58,904 bases of DNA from Candidatus Babelota bacterium. GTDB lineage: Bacteria > Babelota > Babeliae > Babelales > Vermiphilaceae. A program made the translations under genes and the position numbers. Location: contig SOKE01000024.1 in NCBI GenBank assembly GCA_004375875.1, positions 1 to 58,904 on the forward strand. The letters run 5' to 3'. The number at the start of each line of letters is the position of its first letter. Position 1 is the stretch's first letter. Shown here in pieces: positions 1-7,059 of the stretch. The notes beneath the pieces are model-generated. The model saw only the letters and a program-made list of their open reading frames with translations. It was not told where the DNA came from and searched no databases.

Positions 1-401
1 TCTTTCATAAAGACAACAAGTTCGTTGTTGAGCGCGATGGCAAAGAGAAGAATATTCAGTCATATTGGGTATCTCCTATTCTTCGAGGCGCAAATCCTGA
101 TCATTTAAGAACATTTCTTAATAATGGCTATGTACGATTAAATGAACTTAAAGACGCAAATGGCTCTATCGATTACAAGCTTGATGCATATGGTCGTCTT
201 AATGGTGGTGGGCCAATACTTGGATTTTTTACTGCCGTTGGTGGAACCGTGGCAACTGGTGTTGCAGCAACAGGAGTATTTATTGCTCTAGTACCAACTA
301 ATCCAGCAGCAGCAATATTTGCTGGTGCTGCTGTAGCTAAGGGTGGTATGGCTTTAACAGTAGCTGCGACTGTAGCGGCTACAGCAGCACCAACTCCATA
401 G
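1..401 (+). CDS. C-terminal part of a protein ending in a hydrophobic Ala/Gly-rich hairpin
   Basis: The gene enters from the left edge; the reading frame is open from base 3 to the TAG at 399-401, giving about 132 residues. The first 70 residues are polar (for example NPDHLRTFLNNGYVRLNEL) and the last 60 are a Gly/Ala-rich hydrophobic stretch, roughly GFFTAVGGTVATGVAATG followed by a second segment, which could form a membrane hairpin. I do not recognise the family. Only 18 bases separate it from a small four-helix membrane protein, and the pair shares one terminator, so they are probably co-transcribed. A C-terminal hydrophobic hairpin followed by a small polytopic protein resembles pore-forming bacteriocin/immunity pairs, but that is inference from shape only. 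Confidence 0.7.
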   Translation, partial: FHKDNKFVVERDGKEKNIQSYWVSPILRGANPDHLRTFLNNGYVRLNELKDANGSIDYKLDAYGRLNGGGPILGFFTAVGGTVATGVAATGVFIALVPTNPAAAIFAGAAVAKGGMALTVAATVAATAAPTP

Positions 402-419
402 GAATATTTAAGGATTAAT

Positions 420-776
420 ATGATATTTAATATGGATAAAGCAAAAATTCCGTATTTTATTATGCTGTTGCTTGTTGGAACATATGCAACTTATCTATTT
501 CGTAATGGTTTTTTAATTATAGATTTAATTATCTGTATAGGAGTTTCTTTCTATACCATATTAAAACCAGATACTTTTTGTATATTTGCAAAAGAAGATA
601 AATATAGTTTTATCTCTGCATTCCCTGCTTATTCGTTGGCATTAGTTCTAGGACCTTTAGGTATCATATTTTGGAATCTTATGAAGATTACCTCTATTAA
701 TTTTGTAACAGGAGCATCAATTACTATATTGCTGTTCCTGTGTTTAGTTATTGTCGATAGATCACGATATAACTGA
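420..776 (+). CDS. small membrane protein, about four transmembrane segments
   Basis: This 118-residue protein is mostly hydrophobic, with likely membrane segments near residues 11-28, 31-48, 66-86 and 94-112. No enzymatic motif is visible. The ATG is preceded by an AAGGA-type ribosome binding site at about 409. It lies 18 bases after the preceding gene on the same strand and is followed by a strong terminator at 797, so the two form a short operon. Size and topology would suit an immunity protein against a pore-forming toxin encoded upstream, but I see no sequence signature proving it. An ordinary accessory membrane protein is equally possible. Confidence 0.6.
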   Translation: MIFNMDKAKIPYFIMLLLVGTYATYLFRNGFLIIDLIICIGVSFYTILKPDTFCIFAKEDKYSFISAFPAYSLALVLGPLGIIFWNLMKITSINFVTGASITILLFLCLVIVDRSRYN

Positions 777-796
777 TGTTCAAATTTCCTTTTAGA

Positions 797-826
797 AGGG
801 CCTGTATAAACGCAGGCCCTTTTTTT
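797..826 (+). terminator. rho-independent terminator
   Basis: A perfect 8-bp stem (AGGGCCTG at 797-804 pairing with CAGGCCCT at 813-820) has an 8-base loop and is followed by a run of T. It ends the two-gene unit at 1-776 and separates it from the leftward genes that follow. Confidence 0.9.
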
Positions 827-848
827 GTGTTAATTTTTCATACGATAA

Positions 849-1001
849 TCACAATTTTTTGAGTTGCAAAACCCTTAGGGTAAGCACGCGGACAAGTTTT
901 TCAATTGCTTCATCTTCTTCTTGTTTCCACTCCAGCAAAAGAGAAAAGAAATCAACAAGATCTCTTTCGTCTTGTGGTGCCAGATCAAACTCATTCATCA
1001 T
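849..1001 (-). CDS. small acidic protein of about 50 residues
   Basis: The frame is open from 1184, but its first 60 codons overlap the better-supported upstream gene, so I start it at the ATG at 999-1001. This is directly preceded by a GGGGGAAGG purine run; a second ATG at 996-998 has better spacing. The product begins MMNEFDLAPQDERDLVDFF and is an acidic amphipathic helix. It follows the terminase-like gene with a short gap and looks like the third gene of a small leftward operon. Function unknown. Confidence 0.45.
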   Translation of the reverse strand: MMNEFDLAPQDERDLVDFFSLLLEWKQEEDEAIEKLVRVLTLRVLQLKKL

Positions 1002-1042
1002 CCTTCCCCCTTTCCGTTTTGTCTGAGCTGATTCGAGCTCTT

Positions 1043-1570
1043 TCATTTCTTTACTTGATAACCATGTGACAATTTGTAATCGTTGGGATCGAAAGGTTTT
1101 TCTTCTACTGTCAAATCGGGTATATATACGTTCACCACTTTCGACTGCTCTTCTTCGCGCTCTTTCTTCTTCAGATCTGACCAACGCTTGTCGGCCTCAT
1201 CCCAATCAGGGTCGTAGCGATGCATCGTGTACATAATAGGCCTCTCTTTCATTTTGCCATAGAGCATTCCAACTTCACGTCGTGTTGCAAGCATCAATTT
1301 AACATCGTCATAGACCCGCTTAAGAGGCTCTTTTGTTTGGCTCCATCGACAAAATGAATTCCATGGTATACCCATCTTAAGGGTAAACTGGTGCAGGTTG
1401 ATGGCTTGCTTATCATTCTTGGCCCAATTAGTAAGGTCGATAGCTAGTCGTTCAAAGAAAGCATCACTAATTGGCATTTGTTTTCCGGTATACATATGGT
1501 GGTATATATCAGCTACAACGGTAGGGCGCCTGGTTTTTTTTATAGTAGACTTAAGATTTTTTGTGCTCAT
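1043..1570 (-). CDS. phage-like helix-turn-helix protein, possibly terminase small subunit-like
   Basis: The 175-residue basic protein has a central block around residues 55-115 (KNDKQAINLHQFTLKMGIP, then WSQTKEPLKRVYDDVK) that reads like a helix-turn-helix followed by the long helix seen in phage terminase small subunits. This is a resemblance by eye, not a match. The frame extends to a TTG at 1591, but the ATG at 1568-1570 has an AAAGGA site upstream and begins MSTKNLKSTIKK, so I prefer it. The start overlaps the end of the preceding gene by 20 bases, suggesting translational coupling. With the helicase and ParA genes nearby it points to a plasmid or phage remnant. Confidence 0.55.
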   Translation of the reverse strand: MSTKNLKSTIKKTRRPTVVADIYHHMYTGKQMPISDAFFERLAIDLTNWAKNDKQAINLHQFTLKMGIPWNSFCRWSQTKEPLKRVYDDVKLMLATRREVGMLYGKMKERPIMYTMHRYDPDWDEADKRWSDLKKKEREEEQSKVVNVYIPDLTVEEKPFDPNDYKLSHGYQVKK

Positions 1571-1751
1571 TCTTCTTTTCCTTTGATTCAATCAAACCTT
1601 CTAAGTTGTGTTCATCGGTTATTCCATGTTTTTGCGGCTGCTCTTTTTTTTCAATATAGATATGTATTTCTTTCCCTTTGACTTCTGCTCGCGTTCTGTA
1701 ATTTTTACCGGCTAAAAAATCACTGTGGATATAAATATATTCTGTTTTCAT
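1551..1751 (-). CDS. small charged hypothetical protein
   Basis: The 66-residue product is lysine- and glutamate-rich (MKTEYIYIHSDFLAGKNYRT at the start) with no recognisable domain. A GGAGG site lies about 10 bases before the ATG, which is the main reason to accept so short a gene. Its end overlaps the start of the terminase-like gene, so it is the first gene of a compact three-gene leftward operon. Confidence 0.5.
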   Translation of the reverse strand: MKTEYIYIHSDFLAGKNYRTRAEVKGKEIHIYIEKKEQPQKHGITDEHNLEGLIESKEKKNEHKKS

Positions 1752-1843
1752 TTTTTATTTTCCTCCAAGGTAATTGGTATAATTAATTACATTGCTTTAA
1801 TATTATTAATAGTAGTCTATTTTTTGATTATGTGGTGTTTTCT

Positions 1844-3571
1844 TTAAAGAGATTTATTTGATAATGATTGATTGTAACTCTGCGGCTGATAATTATCACT
1901 CTTCCATTGGCGTGTTTCTTTGCGTTTAAATGCAATGATTTTGCGTATCTTAAATACTGCTTCCGTTTTGGAGATACCTGGAACAGCGACATTATTTTTT
2001 GCTAAAAACTGACACTGTTTTTCTGTTGCTGGAATATTGTTTGATTTTGTGAGCCATGAGTTTGTTAGATCGGTATATGATATGTGTAGATTGGCCCGTG
2101 CATAATCTTCACAGACAGCTGAGCAGTAATCCAGTGGTAATGGTTCTATTACAACATCAATGCAACTATTTTTTATGTAGAGCTTTGCCGTGTAGCCGCC
2201 GTGTGTTGGCGTTATGACAATCTCATTATTAAAATCATCTGATAATGAATACTCATCATCGCCAATTGATATCCACACGAAACGTGTTTGTCCTAGGATA
2301 TCAAATGATTCATCGTTCAGCTCGCGAACATCAGCTTCTGGCATGAGAGACTGCATTAAACCACCAGCTGCTTGACGATTATCGTCTCGATCTCTTACTT
2401 CTTGTACTCCTGGGATTGTTTTTTTCAGGCTCATGATGCAATTGAGATCGTGGTATTTATCGGCGAAATCTAAAACTAAGCAATCTTTTTTTGAGGGGAA
2501 TAGTCTTAATCCACGTCCTAGACACTGTAAATAGCGACCCCGAGATTTTGTTGGTCGTGCCATAACAACACATTCGATTGATGGTTCATCATAACCTTCT
2601 GTTAAAACTGCACATGACGTTATTGCTTGAATTTTATTCTGTTTAAAATCTTTGAGTGTTTGGGTACGGTCTTCTGGTGGCATTAATCCCCACACAGCCT
2701 TGGCTGTAATACCACGTTCATTTAACGTATCTGCTAAATCTTTGCAGTGTTGAACGTTAGCACAAAAGAATAAACCCTTTCTTTCTTTTGCATGCTCAAT
2801 AAACTTGTCCGTAATAAAGTTATTACGTTCAGTAGTATTGATAACATATGCTAAATCACCAACAACAAAATCACCATTTTGAGTTCTGACATCCTTTAAA
2901 GAAACATCAGTTAATATCCTTCTTCCATACACCGGTGAAAGATAACCAGCTTTAATCATCGTTTGTATAGATCGTGAGAAAACAATCTTCTCAAAGATAT
3001 CACCAAGACCAAGATTGTCTGAACGCTCTGGTGTTGCAGTTAAACCGATCAACAACTTTTGAGGCTTAACCTCTTGAGGCTTAGTCTCAGGCTTAGCCTT
3101 ATCATCAAGAAAGCCAAGTACACTAACAATCTTGCTGTACGATTTAGCTGCTGCATGATGAGCTTCATCGATAAGTAAAAGCTTAAATCCTTGAGTAGTG
3201 AGCTGCTCTAATCTCTTTTCTCTCATGCATGATTGAACAGAGCCTATAACAATCTGGTGGTCCAGTTCATTGAGCTCAGCCTTGCAAATACCTATATCGG
3301 CATTCTTCCAATACATTTTAAACTTGTCTTTTGTCTGTTTAATTAATTCTTCGCGATGAGATAAAACAAGAGTCTTTGTGTTTAGATACTTCGCAATCGC
3401 TGCCATAATAATAGTCTTGCCTACACCTGTTGGTAAAACTATTAATTGGCGTGAAATTCCACGTTGAAACTTAGTTTCTTGGGACTTAGTCCCTTGGAAC
3501 TTAGTTCCTTGAAATTCATCAAGGGAAACCTGTACTGCTTCTTGTTGATAATCACGTAATTTTATAGCCAT
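1844..3571 (-). CDS. superfamily 2 DEAH helicase (SSL2/RAD25-like, type III restriction helicase-like)
   Basis: This is an ATP-dependent DNA helicase or translocase. Motif Q lies in LRDYQQEAV near the N-terminus, Walker A is LPTGVGKT (about residues 46-53), motif II is DEAH (about 135-138), motif III is GLTATP (about 175-181), and motif VI is QCLGRGLRLF in the C-terminal helicase domain. The last 150 residues carry no motif I recognise. The frame opens at a TTG (3598), but the ATG at 3569-3571, starting MAIKLRDYQQ, places the Q motif at the usual distance. Two low-complexity inserts with xQxTK-type repeats, before Walker A and between motifs II and III, are encoded by palindromic 15-bp repeats. 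Genes of this type are common on phages and integrated elements. Confidence 0.9.
   Translation of the reverse strand: MAIKLRDYQQEAVQVSLDEFQGTKFQGTKSQETKFQRGISRQLIVLPTGVGKTIIMAAIAKYLNTKTLVLSHREELIKQTKDKFKMYWKNADIGICKAELNELDHQIVIGSVQSCMREKRLEQLTTQGFKLLLIDEAHHAAAKSYSKIVSVLGFLDDKAKPETKPQEVKPQKLLIGLTATPERSDNLGLGDIFEKIVFSRSIQTMIKAGYLSPVYGRRILTDVSLKDVRTQNGDFVVGDLAYVINTTERNNFITDKFIEHAKERKGLFFCANVQHCKDLADTLNERGITAKAVWGLMPPEDRTQTLKDFKQNKIQAITSCAVLTEGYDEPSIECVVMARPTKSRGRYLQCLGRGLRLFPSKKDCLVLDFADKYHDLNCIMSLKKTIPGVQEVRDRDDNRQAAGGLMQSLMPEADVRELNDESFDILGQTRFVWISIGDDEYSLSDDFNNEIVITPTHGGYTAKLYIKNSCIDVVIEPLPLDYCSAVCEDYARANLHISYTDLTNSWLTKSNNIPATEKQCQFLAKNNVAVPGISKTEAVFKIRKIIAFKRKETRQWKSDNYQPQSYNQSLSNKSL
3061..3100 (-). 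repeat. in-frame array of imperfect 15-bp palindromes (array 2)
   Basis: Read on the minus strand, the units follow the pattern RRRRY-TAA-GYYYC-AA, for example GAGACTAAGCCTCAA and GAGGTTAAGCCTCAA plus a shortened AAGGCTAAGCCT. They encode the insert KPETKPQEVKPQK between the DEAH box and the TAT motif of the helicase. The units share the consensus of the array at 3466-3510. Confidence 0.75.
3466..3510 (-). repeat. in-frame array of three 15-bp palindromes (array 1)
   Basis: Three tandem units on the minus strand are GGAACTAAGTTCCAA, GGGACTAAGTCCCAA and GAAACTAAGTTTCAA. Each is a perfect 5-bp stem around TAA. Where units differ, both arms change together (A-T to G-C at one pair, G-C to A-T at another). 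They encode the FQGTK/SQETK repeats just before the Walker A motif. Confidence 0.9.
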
Positions 3572-3787
3572 GACAAAACATCCATAATGCTGAACCAATA
3601 AGCTTGTTGTGCTATATAAAGTGTACCATTTTTGGCTAAAAAGTCACGAAAATAATGAGTGTAAATACACCATTTTATAAGGTAAGTTTCTGTTTTGTGT
3701 TTATTTGAACATCACTTGGTTATTATATCTCTGATTTTCAAATTGTATTTTACTTAGAATATTAAACATATTTATCTGTAGTAGTTT

Positions 3788-3815
3788 TTGACTAAGAATT
3801 TAAACACTGTATACT
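3788..3815 (+). promoter_or_regulatory. probable sigma70-type promoter
   Basis: TTGACT at 3788-3793 and TATACT at 3810-3815 are separated by 16 bases. Transcription would start near 3822 and run through the short hydrophobic frame at 3890 into the pentapeptide-repeat gene. The gap 3572-4001 otherwise holds no clear gene. Confidence 0.5.
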
Positions 3816-3889
3816 ATATAATTCAATATCCTACATTTAAATTTGCTAATAATCTAAAATAACAAGAAGGAAAACGATAGGGAAAATTA

Positions 3890-3955
3890 ATGTTTTTAGA
3901 AATATTATCACTTTTTATATTATTGGTACTTATAAATATCGCAATGGAAGATTAA
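3890..3955 (+). CDS. possible 21-residue hydrophobic peptide
   Basis: An ATG preceded by AGGG opens a frame encoding MFLEILSLFILLVLINIAME plus D, a single membrane-spanning helix. It sits between the promoter at 3788 and the pentapeptide gene. It could be a small membrane peptide or chance in AT-rich DNA. Confidence 0.25.
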   Translation: MFLEILSLFILLVLINIAMED

Positions 3956-4001
3956 TATTCTTCCCATACTAATTTTTTTTGTTTTACTTATGGAGGTCTT
4001 T

Positions 4002-4769
4002 ATGAATATTCGTTTATATACCATAAAATTTATTAGTATTGCGTTGGTACTTATTTTTTTCATGCAGGTAGGGTTTGGTTATAATAGATTGGCTTTAGAA
4101 TTCGTGAAGACAAATAAAAAACTTCGTGGAACAAGTGAGGCAGACCGAGATCTCTCATATGCGGATCTTTCTGGAGTTAATTTTTCCAATGCCAATCTTT
4201 CTTATGCTAATCTCTTTAGAGCCGATTTATCTGGGGCAAATCTAACGGGAGCAGATCTTTCCAATTCTAATTGCTGTGTAATGGATATGACTGGTGCAAA
4301 TTTAACAGGCGCAAACCTTTCCAAATCCTGGGTATCAAAACTTTCAAATGCAAATTTAACTGGAGCCGATTTTGCTGAAGCAAGGTTTTCTAGGGCAGCT
4401 AATTTATCTAACTCTATATTTGATAATGCCAATTTATACAAGGCAAACCTCGAAGGTGTTTTGGCAACTGGGGCCAGTTTTAAATGCACTGAGTTATCTG
4501 GAGCTATTCTATATGGAGCAGATTTAAGAAATGTTGATTTCTCAAACGCCAACTTAACTGGAACTAATCTTGGTTTTCTTCATAAGATCAGTATTTCTAC
4601 TTATGACCGTATTTGTGCCTTTGAAATTACTGATTTCCTTACCATTACTTTGAAGGGGGCCGATATAGCTGGTGCTGACCTCTCAAACAGTTGTAGGTGC
4701 AAACTTACTAAAGATATCCTCAAAGGGATGGGTGCTCTTAATGTTGATAAAGCTCACAATCTAATATAA
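4002..4769 (+). CDS. secreted pentapeptide-repeat protein
   Basis: The 255-residue product has an N-terminal signal peptide (hydrophobic stretch around residues 8-23) and then about 25 A(D/N)LSX pentapeptides, such as ADLSGANLTGADLSN, from residue 47 onward. Such repeats fold as a right-handed quadrilateral beta-helix and act as binding scaffolds. The repeat run is interrupted around residues 185-210 (the HKISISTYDRICAFEI stretch) and then resumes. I start at the ATG at 4002 because a GGAGG lies 6 bases upstream; an in-frame ATG at 3990 would put this site inside the gene. Its partner is unknown. A secreted pentapeptide protein in a host-associated bacterium may be an effector. Confidence 0.85.
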   Translation: MNIRLYTIKFISIALVLIFFMQVGFGYNRLALEFVKTNKKLRGTSEADRDLSYADLSGVNFSNANLSYANLFRADLSGANLTGADLSNSNCCVMDMTGANLTGANLSKSWVSKLSNANLTGADFAEARFSRAANLSNSIFDNANLYKANLEGVLATGASFKCTELSGAILYGADLRNVDFSNANLTGTNLGFLHKISISTYDRICAFEITDFLTITLKGADIAGADLSNSCRCKLTKDILKGMGALNVDKAHNLI

Positions 4770-5031
4770 AAAATCAGTAAAACTTTTCCCCATACTTGCT
4801 TTACCATAAAGACAAGTATTATCTGTTACTTCATAATTAAAGACAATGTAATCAATGCCTACAAATAAACAAACACCACTCTTTACGTTAATGCTGTATA
4901 TATGACAAAGGCCTGAAAGAACGTAAATATATGTAAAGTCTTAAACGACATGAATACTTGCAAGGCCTGGTTTTGCGGACTTGTAATAAACACACTAAAT
5001 ACTGGTATTTCATGTAATTAATACATTATTG

Positions 5032-5361
5032 CTATTTAATAGGACGCCCTGTTTTGAGTTCTTGTTTTCTTTGTGGAAATGGCTTCTCTTTTTCAAGTCG
5101 ATCAACAGCACGCATAAGAGCTTGTTCAGCGAGAGCTGCTAGAGTAAGTCCTGGCGTCCAATAAACAGCATTCTTTATACGTTCAATAACATTGGTCGAA
5201 ATTTGAACTGTAATACGTTGTTTTTTTGCTGTGCATGTTGACGACTCTCTAGTTGAAAAAATTTCCTTCTTGGTTGTATTCTTTTCGTGCTCGGAACTAA
5301 TTTGAGCTGGTTGCATTAGTTCGTCTAGTGGATTGTCTCCGATTGTCTTTCGCTTTGCCAT
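5032..5361 (-). CDS. ribbon-helix-helix partner of ParA
   Basis: This 109-residue basic protein has a disordered N-terminus (about 45 residues) and a C-terminal region with a beta-strand plus two helices, RITVQISTNVIERIKNAV then LTLAALAEQALMRAVDRLE, typical of ribbon-helix-helix DNA-binding proteins. It starts 16 bases after the ParA stop and has a good AAGGAG site, so it is the second gene of a par operon. In plasmid and phage partition systems of this type the small DNA-binding protein binds the centromere and stimulates ParA. It is not a ParB of the chromosomal HTH type. Confidence 0.75.
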   Translation of the reverse strand: MAKRKTIGDNPLDELMQPAQISSEHEKNTTKKEIFSTRESSTCTAKKQRITVQISTNVIERIKNAVYWTPGLTLAALAEQALMRAVDRLEKEKPFPQRKQELKTGRPIK

Positions 5362-5377
5362 TGTCTCTCTCCTTACA

Positions 5378-6154
5378 TTAAAGTTGTTTAGTTGTGCGCT
5401 TGATTACTTCGGCAGCAAGGCTTCTATAGTCTTCAGCTCCCGATGATTTATTGCCATAAAGGGTAATTGGTTTTCCAAAAGAAGGTGCTTCTGCAAGTCT
5501 TATTGATTCTCTAATAATGGTCTTATAAACCTTTGTTGGAAATCTCTTTCTAAGATCGGCGAGAATATCTTGGGATAATCTTGTACGCTTGTTAACCCTG
5601 CAAGCCAAAATACCATCAATTTCTAATCGTGAATTAAGACGGTCTTTAACCATGGTTACTGTATTCATAAGTTGAGCTAGTCCTTGAACTGCCATTATAT
5701 GAGTTTCAATTGGAACAAGAACCTTGTCGGCAGCAACAAGAGCATTCAAAGATAAAATTCCTAAAGTTGGCGAACAATCTATTACGATATAATCCCAAGG
5801 TTTTGATTTCAGTTTATCGAGATACTTCTTCAAAATTGTTTCGGCTCCAACTTCCCCCGCAAGGATCTTGTCAGCGCTGACCAACCAAGGGGATGCGACA
5901 ATGATGTCAAGGCCAGGAATTGCAGTTTTGCTGATAATATCTAAAATACTCCCATTTGCGCTATTTTCTGTAAATAAGGTATATAATCCCTTTTCAGGTT
6001 TTTTAAAGCCGAACCATGCACTGGCGCTTGCTTGCGAATCAAGATCAATTAATAATACTTTTTTCTTCTTTTCAGCAAGAGCACTAGCTAAGTTAACACT
6101 TGTAGTTGTCTTGCATGAACCCCCTTTTTGGTTCAGGACTGCGTATATTTCCAT
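5378..6154 (-). CDS. parA: ParA-type partition ATPase
   Basis: The 258-residue protein begins MEIYAVLNQKGGSCKTTTSV with the deviant Walker A motif KGGxxKTT near residues 10-18. It continues with the Walker A' DLDSQASASAW and Walker B VIDCSPTLG. It lacks the N-terminal DNA-binding domain of P1-type ParA, so it is the short form. ParA ATPases move plasmids or chromosomes along the nucleoid. The small ribbon-helix-helix partner just downstream rather than ParB, with helicase and toxin-antitoxin genes around it, suggests plasmid origin. Confidence 0.88.
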   Translation of the reverse strand: MEIYAVLNQKGGSCKTTTSVNLASALAEKKKKVLLIDLDSQASASAWFGFKKPEKGLYTLFTENSANGSILDIISKTAIPGLDIIVASPWLVSADKILAGEVGAETILKKYLDKLKSKPWDYIVIDCSPTLGILSLNALVAADKVLVPIETHIMAVQGLAQLMNTVTMVKDRLNSRLEIDGILACRVNKRTRLSQDILADLRKRFPTKVYKTIIRESIRLAEAPSFGKPITLYGNKSSGAEDYRSLAAEVIKRTTKQL

Positions 6155-6312
6155 ACATTTTCTCCCTTTTCATAAATACATGTCTTTTCAGGATTACCAA
6201 AAAAGCCAGCCTTATAAAAAGGTTTTCATAAAACTTCTTAAAAATAGCATGTGATATTGATATATTTTGAACTGTTCGGTTTGCCCAATTAAACACAAAG
6301 AAGAGGAGGAGA

Positions 6313-6627
6313 TCAATCTCTAAGTTTCTTGGTAATTAGCTCATTTAAGCTAATATTCTCTTTAACTGCTTCTAGTGCAAGATGTGCATGAAGAGATGGT
6401 TTCATGCGTATATGTAAATTACCAGAGTATGTCTTCTCTGGTTGTTCACCACGTTCATGACACCATTCAAGATAATCGTTGATGGAATCTTTAAAAGCTC
6501 TTTCAAGCTCAGTAACATTTTTACCTTGAAAGGTAATTACATCTTTTAGCCCGATTACTTCGCCATGAAATATTTTTGCATCATAATCGTATTCTACTTC
6601 TCCTAAATATCCCTTATATTTCATCAT
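6313..6627 (-). CDS. hicB: HicB-family antitoxin
   Basis: The 104-residue protein has the partial RNase H-like HicB fold (YLGEVEYDYDAKIFHGEVIG, then VTELERAFKDSINDYLEWC) followed by a C-terminal ribbon-helix-helix segment (LHIRMKPSLHAHLALEAVKE) for operator binding. It would neutralise HicA and repress the operon. The start overlaps the end of hicA by 14 bases, the normal HicAB arrangement. Confidence 0.9.
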   Translation of the reverse strand: MMKYKGYLGEVEYDYDAKIFHGEVIGLKDVITFQGKNVTELERAFKDSINDYLEWCHERGEQPEKTYSGNLHIRMKPSLHAHLALEAVKENISLNELITKKLRD

Positions 6628-6877
6628 TTTTTACCCCTGCATTTTTTAAAAACCGACGCATTGAAATCAAAGCACCTTTATCAATTTCTTTTTTAGGATG
6701 TGGTCTATGAAAAACCGCTCTTACCCCATTTAAAGCTATTCGAACTCTGGAACCACTGCCTTCACTTATTTCAGCACCCAAACTTATTAATAACGCTTCT
6801 ATATCTGACCATTTAATATTTGACTGAATAGGTTGCTTAAATAGTGCCACTAATGTCTTGAGGTGCTTTTTGTTCAT
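6614..6877 (-). CDS. hicA: HicA-family mRNA interferase toxin
   Basis: The frame opens at 6928, but the ATG at 6877 has an ideal GGAGGG site 4 bases upstream and gives an 87-residue product starting MNKKHLKTLVALF. It carries the double-stranded-RNA-binding-like HicA fold with GSGSRVRIALNGVRAVFHRP and HPKKEID. The position of the usual catalytic His in GSNH-type HicA proteins is occupied by Ser-Arg; this is also seen in the larger subfamily ending in RRFLKNAGV, so activity cannot be excluded. HicA toxins cleave mRNA when HicB is lost. Confidence 0.88.
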   Translation of the reverse strand: MNKKHLKTLVALFKQPIQSNIKWSDIEALLISLGAEISEGSGSRVRIALNGVRAVFHRPHPKKEIDKGALISMRRFLKNAGVKNDEI

Positions 6878-6899
6878 CTTTCCCTCCTTCTGTATGTAC

Positions 6900-6947
6900 A
6901 TGGTACCATAATATAGTACCATAGTCAAATACCATTACCAAAATGGT
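6900..6947 (-). promoter_or_regulatory. hicAB promoter/operator region
   Basis: Just upstream of hicA lie a perfect 10-bp palindrome ATGGTACCAT (6900-6909), a direct repeat GTACCATA (6903-6910 and 6916-6923, 13-base period) and an inverted repeat ACCATT/AATGGT (6931-6947). On the minus strand TTGGTA and TACTAT are 17 bases apart. This fits autoregulation by the HicB ribbon-helix-helix domain. Confidence 0.45.
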
Positions 6948-7059
6948 GTTGTTTTATGTTCAAAAATAGTTCTTGCCAATCTTTTTAATGTTCTATATTG
7001 TGGACATAATTTAACCTTTGAATTATGCGACACTAACTTGCTCTATCAATAACAACGAT

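Noticed and set aside
1398-1681. Two rightward hydrophobic frames
   Set aside because: Antisense of the terminase-like and 1551 genes, without ribosome binding sites.
4202-4552. Leftward frame inside the pentapeptide-repeat gene
   Set aside because: The repeats read in antisense give a periodic open frame; the sense strand has the signal peptide, ribosome binding site and ordered repeats.
4908-4975. AAGGCCTG direct repeat pair as an attachment site
   Set aside because: Eight-base palindromic word 57 bases apart; too short to claim.
6155-6312. parS iterons upstream of parA
   Set aside because: Only two short TTCATAAA-type words are present; no regular array.
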